From: Echinometra lucunter
Lineage: Eukaryota; Echinodermata; Echinoidea; Camarodonta; Echinometridae
Reading direction: 5' to 3'
NCBI GenBank assembly: GCA_029962745.1
Contig: CM057154.1
Span: forward strand, 334,954-398,953
Length of the DNA stretch: 64,000 nt
In this document: positions 62,901 to 64,000 of the stretch, in pieces
How the letters are laid out: the number at the start of each line of letters is the position of its first letter
Position numbering within the stretch: position 1 is the first letter of the stretch
Made by a program: the position numbers and the translations under genes
The notes under the pieces: model-generated
What the model was told of the DNA's origin: nothing
What the model saw: only the letters and a program-made list of their open reading frames with translations
Databases searched by the model: none

Positions 62901-64000
62901 TTAGAATAGCCGATTCTAACAATATCCATATATTTACATTCACATCTGGCAAGAGGGTATACTTACTTTCCTTTAGGAGAAGTGAACTCTGGGCTATATC
63001 TCTCTTTGGTCATGGTCTTGCTTGGTTTCTTCCCTGAACTCTTACTGCTATCTTTGCTGGGTTTGGTGACTACAAGAGATAATAAAAGAAAATACAATTC
63101 TTTCAGGATTAGACAGCAAATGTTACTTCTTTAAGATATCATGCCTCGTTTTCAAAACATTCAATACCCTTTTCCAATTTATAGTGGAATTAACAAGAGA
63201 GTTGATTTACCAGCATCATATGACACAAAATGATGTCCTTCCTTATGGAATCGTAGGGAACACTTGCAAAAACATATTTATACAAAATTTTTCATACATA
63301 AAAATGACCAGAACTTTGATGCATTTCCCTACTTCCTTCAAAATTGTAAAATTCAGAAAAATATTTTTCAGTACCTTCATTACTACTTAGTGAAAAAGGC
63401 ATTCATTTGAAAGCACGATTGTCAGTTTTACTAAACACCAACCTGTTTTCTTCTCCTTGACTTCAGGCAATAGCACACCATATTTCTGGATGATGTCACA
63501 GATGAATTCTTCCACAGTCATCTTTGATGGATGCATAGTGCTGAAGAACTCTAGGAGGAGGTTTCCAGGACAGGTGGAGAGGATCTGTTCCTTGGACAGG
63601 CAGATGTCAGGGTGGGCAGCATCTGAGTCCTGACCGTGTTTGGGCTTGAAGTGTGAGCACTTGACACAGCTGTTAAAGATCTCCTCTAGAGATGACGAAG
63701 CCTGCTGGCTGAGAGATAGTTGCTCTGAGTTCTCACGAGGCAGGAGCCTGTGTCTCAGGTAGCCTACCAGTGCTTCCATCTCTGAGGGTTCCGTGAGGAG
63801 GGAAGGAGTGACTGTTGCAATGGTGAGAAGGTCCTCTCCAGTGACACTCATCATAGAGTCATTATCAAATGGAAGGGATTCATCTAGTATTCGACTATTT
63901 AAGAGAGCATGCTCTATGTCCTCAACTTTGGCTTTGCTCCGCACTTCTATCACTGCATATCCCTGGACAAAATTCTTTTTACTGGCAGATTCAGGCTCAT
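51419..64000 (-). CDS. HECTD4: HECTD4 homologue, HECT-type E3 ubiquitin ligase, 3' thirteen exons (5' part outside window)
   Basis: Minus-strand exons: 63443->64000, 62967-63069, 62390-62623, 61654-61844, 60893-61149, 60244-60374, 57056-57208, 56245-56420, 55586-55738, 54013-54197, 53225-53420, 52452-52674, 51419-51555; together about 900 residues of a protein near 4000 in vertebrates. All junctions keep frame except 60244 to 57208. The HECT domain spans the last seven exons: KLVGEEVHGTSGGSFRHFLG, YPEERMLVFFGQLLGIAMRA, LALDLLPSFWKCL, ELRLRELVCPE, VETDTHIEFFWQALESFSQE, FIKFACNQERIPSTCPC (which holds the catalytic Cys), then VPPYPMKIAPP, CMFMIKLPQYST and the ending REDPLSG. It transfers ubiquitin through a thioester; substrates cannot be inferred. 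Introns contain a 2.9-kb TTAA element, a family A MITE and a tandemly duplicated acceptor. The gene converges on RNF185. Confidence 0.94.
53729..53961. repeat. GAGGAG/GATGAT trinucleotide-rich repeat
   Basis: Impure GAGGAG and CAGGAG triplets at 53729-53912, then (GAT)n at 53918-53960, 50 bp from the 3' end of the HECTD4 exon at 54013-54197. Intronic on the minus strand. Confidence 0.92.
54131..54650. repeat. ~90-bp tandem repeat containing a HECTD4 splice acceptor and exon start
   Basis: Six units, with the junction motif (CTCAGTCTGTGCCTGTGAGA on plus) near 54190, 54277, 54360, 54448, 54537 and 54627. Each unit holds a pyrimidine tract, a (C)AG acceptor and the first ~60 bp of the exon (AQTEEEFSVVCSDIVAAYLH in the genuine copy). 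Only the lowest-coordinate unit continues into a complete exon (54013-54197); the others run into the next unit. Point changes distinguish units; the copy near 54277 has lost its CAG. Confidence 0.9.
57303..60194. mobile_element. 2.9-kb TTAA-flanked non-autonomous element (piggyBac-like ends) in a HECTD4 intron
   Basis: TTAA borders at 57303-57306 and 60191-60194. The termini are perfect 16-bp inverted repeats, CCCATTCGCGACAATG. The left subterminal region matches the MITE at 10907-11322 (GGTCCACGTTTTGTGGTTTG). No transposase-sized frame exists on either strand in its 2884 bp, so it is non-autonomous or decayed. The host intron would be only about 140 bp without it (57209-57302 plus 60195-60243). 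It contains a segment (57585-57765) homologous to the interior of the hAT-like element at 11737-12492. Confidence 0.88.
60534..60862. mobile_element. MITE-like element, family A copy 2 (HECTD4 intron)
   Basis: The left end CCTGGAGGTATTTCATAAAGC and right end AAACACCCCCCAG are related to the copy at 7939-8264. Internal CATGACTTTA, CATTTCCCATAATCTCAA and AGAATCCCATTT blocks correspond as reverse complements of that copy. It ends 30 bp from the donor side of the HECTD4 exon at 60893-61149. Confidence 0.75.

Overview
The window is eukaryotic nuclear DNA, AT-rich, with small exons separated by long introns, many simple repeats, poly-G/poly-C tracts, non-LTR fragments, tRNA-derived SINEs and several families of short terminal-inverted-repeat (TIR) elements. 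Gene content (C-type lectin with Thr-rich linker exons, intronless family-10 fucosyltransferase, RING-less B-box protein, RNF185, HECTD4) and the repeat types suggest a marine deuterostome, most likely an echinoderm and probably a sea urchin. That placement is inference. There are no operons, rRNA genes or CRISPR arrays. One run of exactly 500 N (5477-5976) is an assembly gap.

Layout. 1-5476: three minus-strand, phase-compatible exons of a C-type lectin-like gene whose 5' end is lost in the gap, with a decayed duplicate of its lectin exon downstream. 5977-10910: four plus-strand exons forming the 3' part of an acidic, serine-rich, lysine-rich protein I cannot name; its stop codon lies inside the TTAA target of an inserted MITE. 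11.3-15.4 kb: MITEs, a 756-bp hAT-like element and an array of about 16 copies of a 70-77-bp pyrimidine-rich repeat. 15687-16823: minus-strand alpha-1,3-fucosyltransferase. 17-24 kb: a diverged segmental duplication, a broken L1/Tx1-type LINE and SINE pieces. 24096-24935: minus-strand B-box/coiled-coil protein. 25-37 kb: repeats, including a ~175-bp tandem array, a large fold-back structure with nested duplications, a CR1/L2-type LINE 3' end, and a nest in which one TIR element was inserted into another. 37566-40660: complete six-exon RNF185 on the plus strand. 41-51 kb: non-coding, with duplicated repeats. 51419-64000: the 3' thirteen exons of HECTD4 on the minus strand, including the whole HECT domain, running off the window edge.

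The genes do not form a pathway. RNF185 and HECTD4 are both ubiquitin ligases that converge tail to tail, but nothing in the sequence suggests shared control. The most notable structures are repeat-gene interactions: a TTAA-flanked MITE exactly at a stop codon, a larger relative (2.9 kb) filling a HECTD4 intron, a sixfold tandem copy of a HECTD4 splice-acceptor/exon junction, a minisatellite that appears to derive from the HECTD4 stop-codon region, and a 9-residue microexon in RNF185. I found no convincing undescribed multi-gene system.
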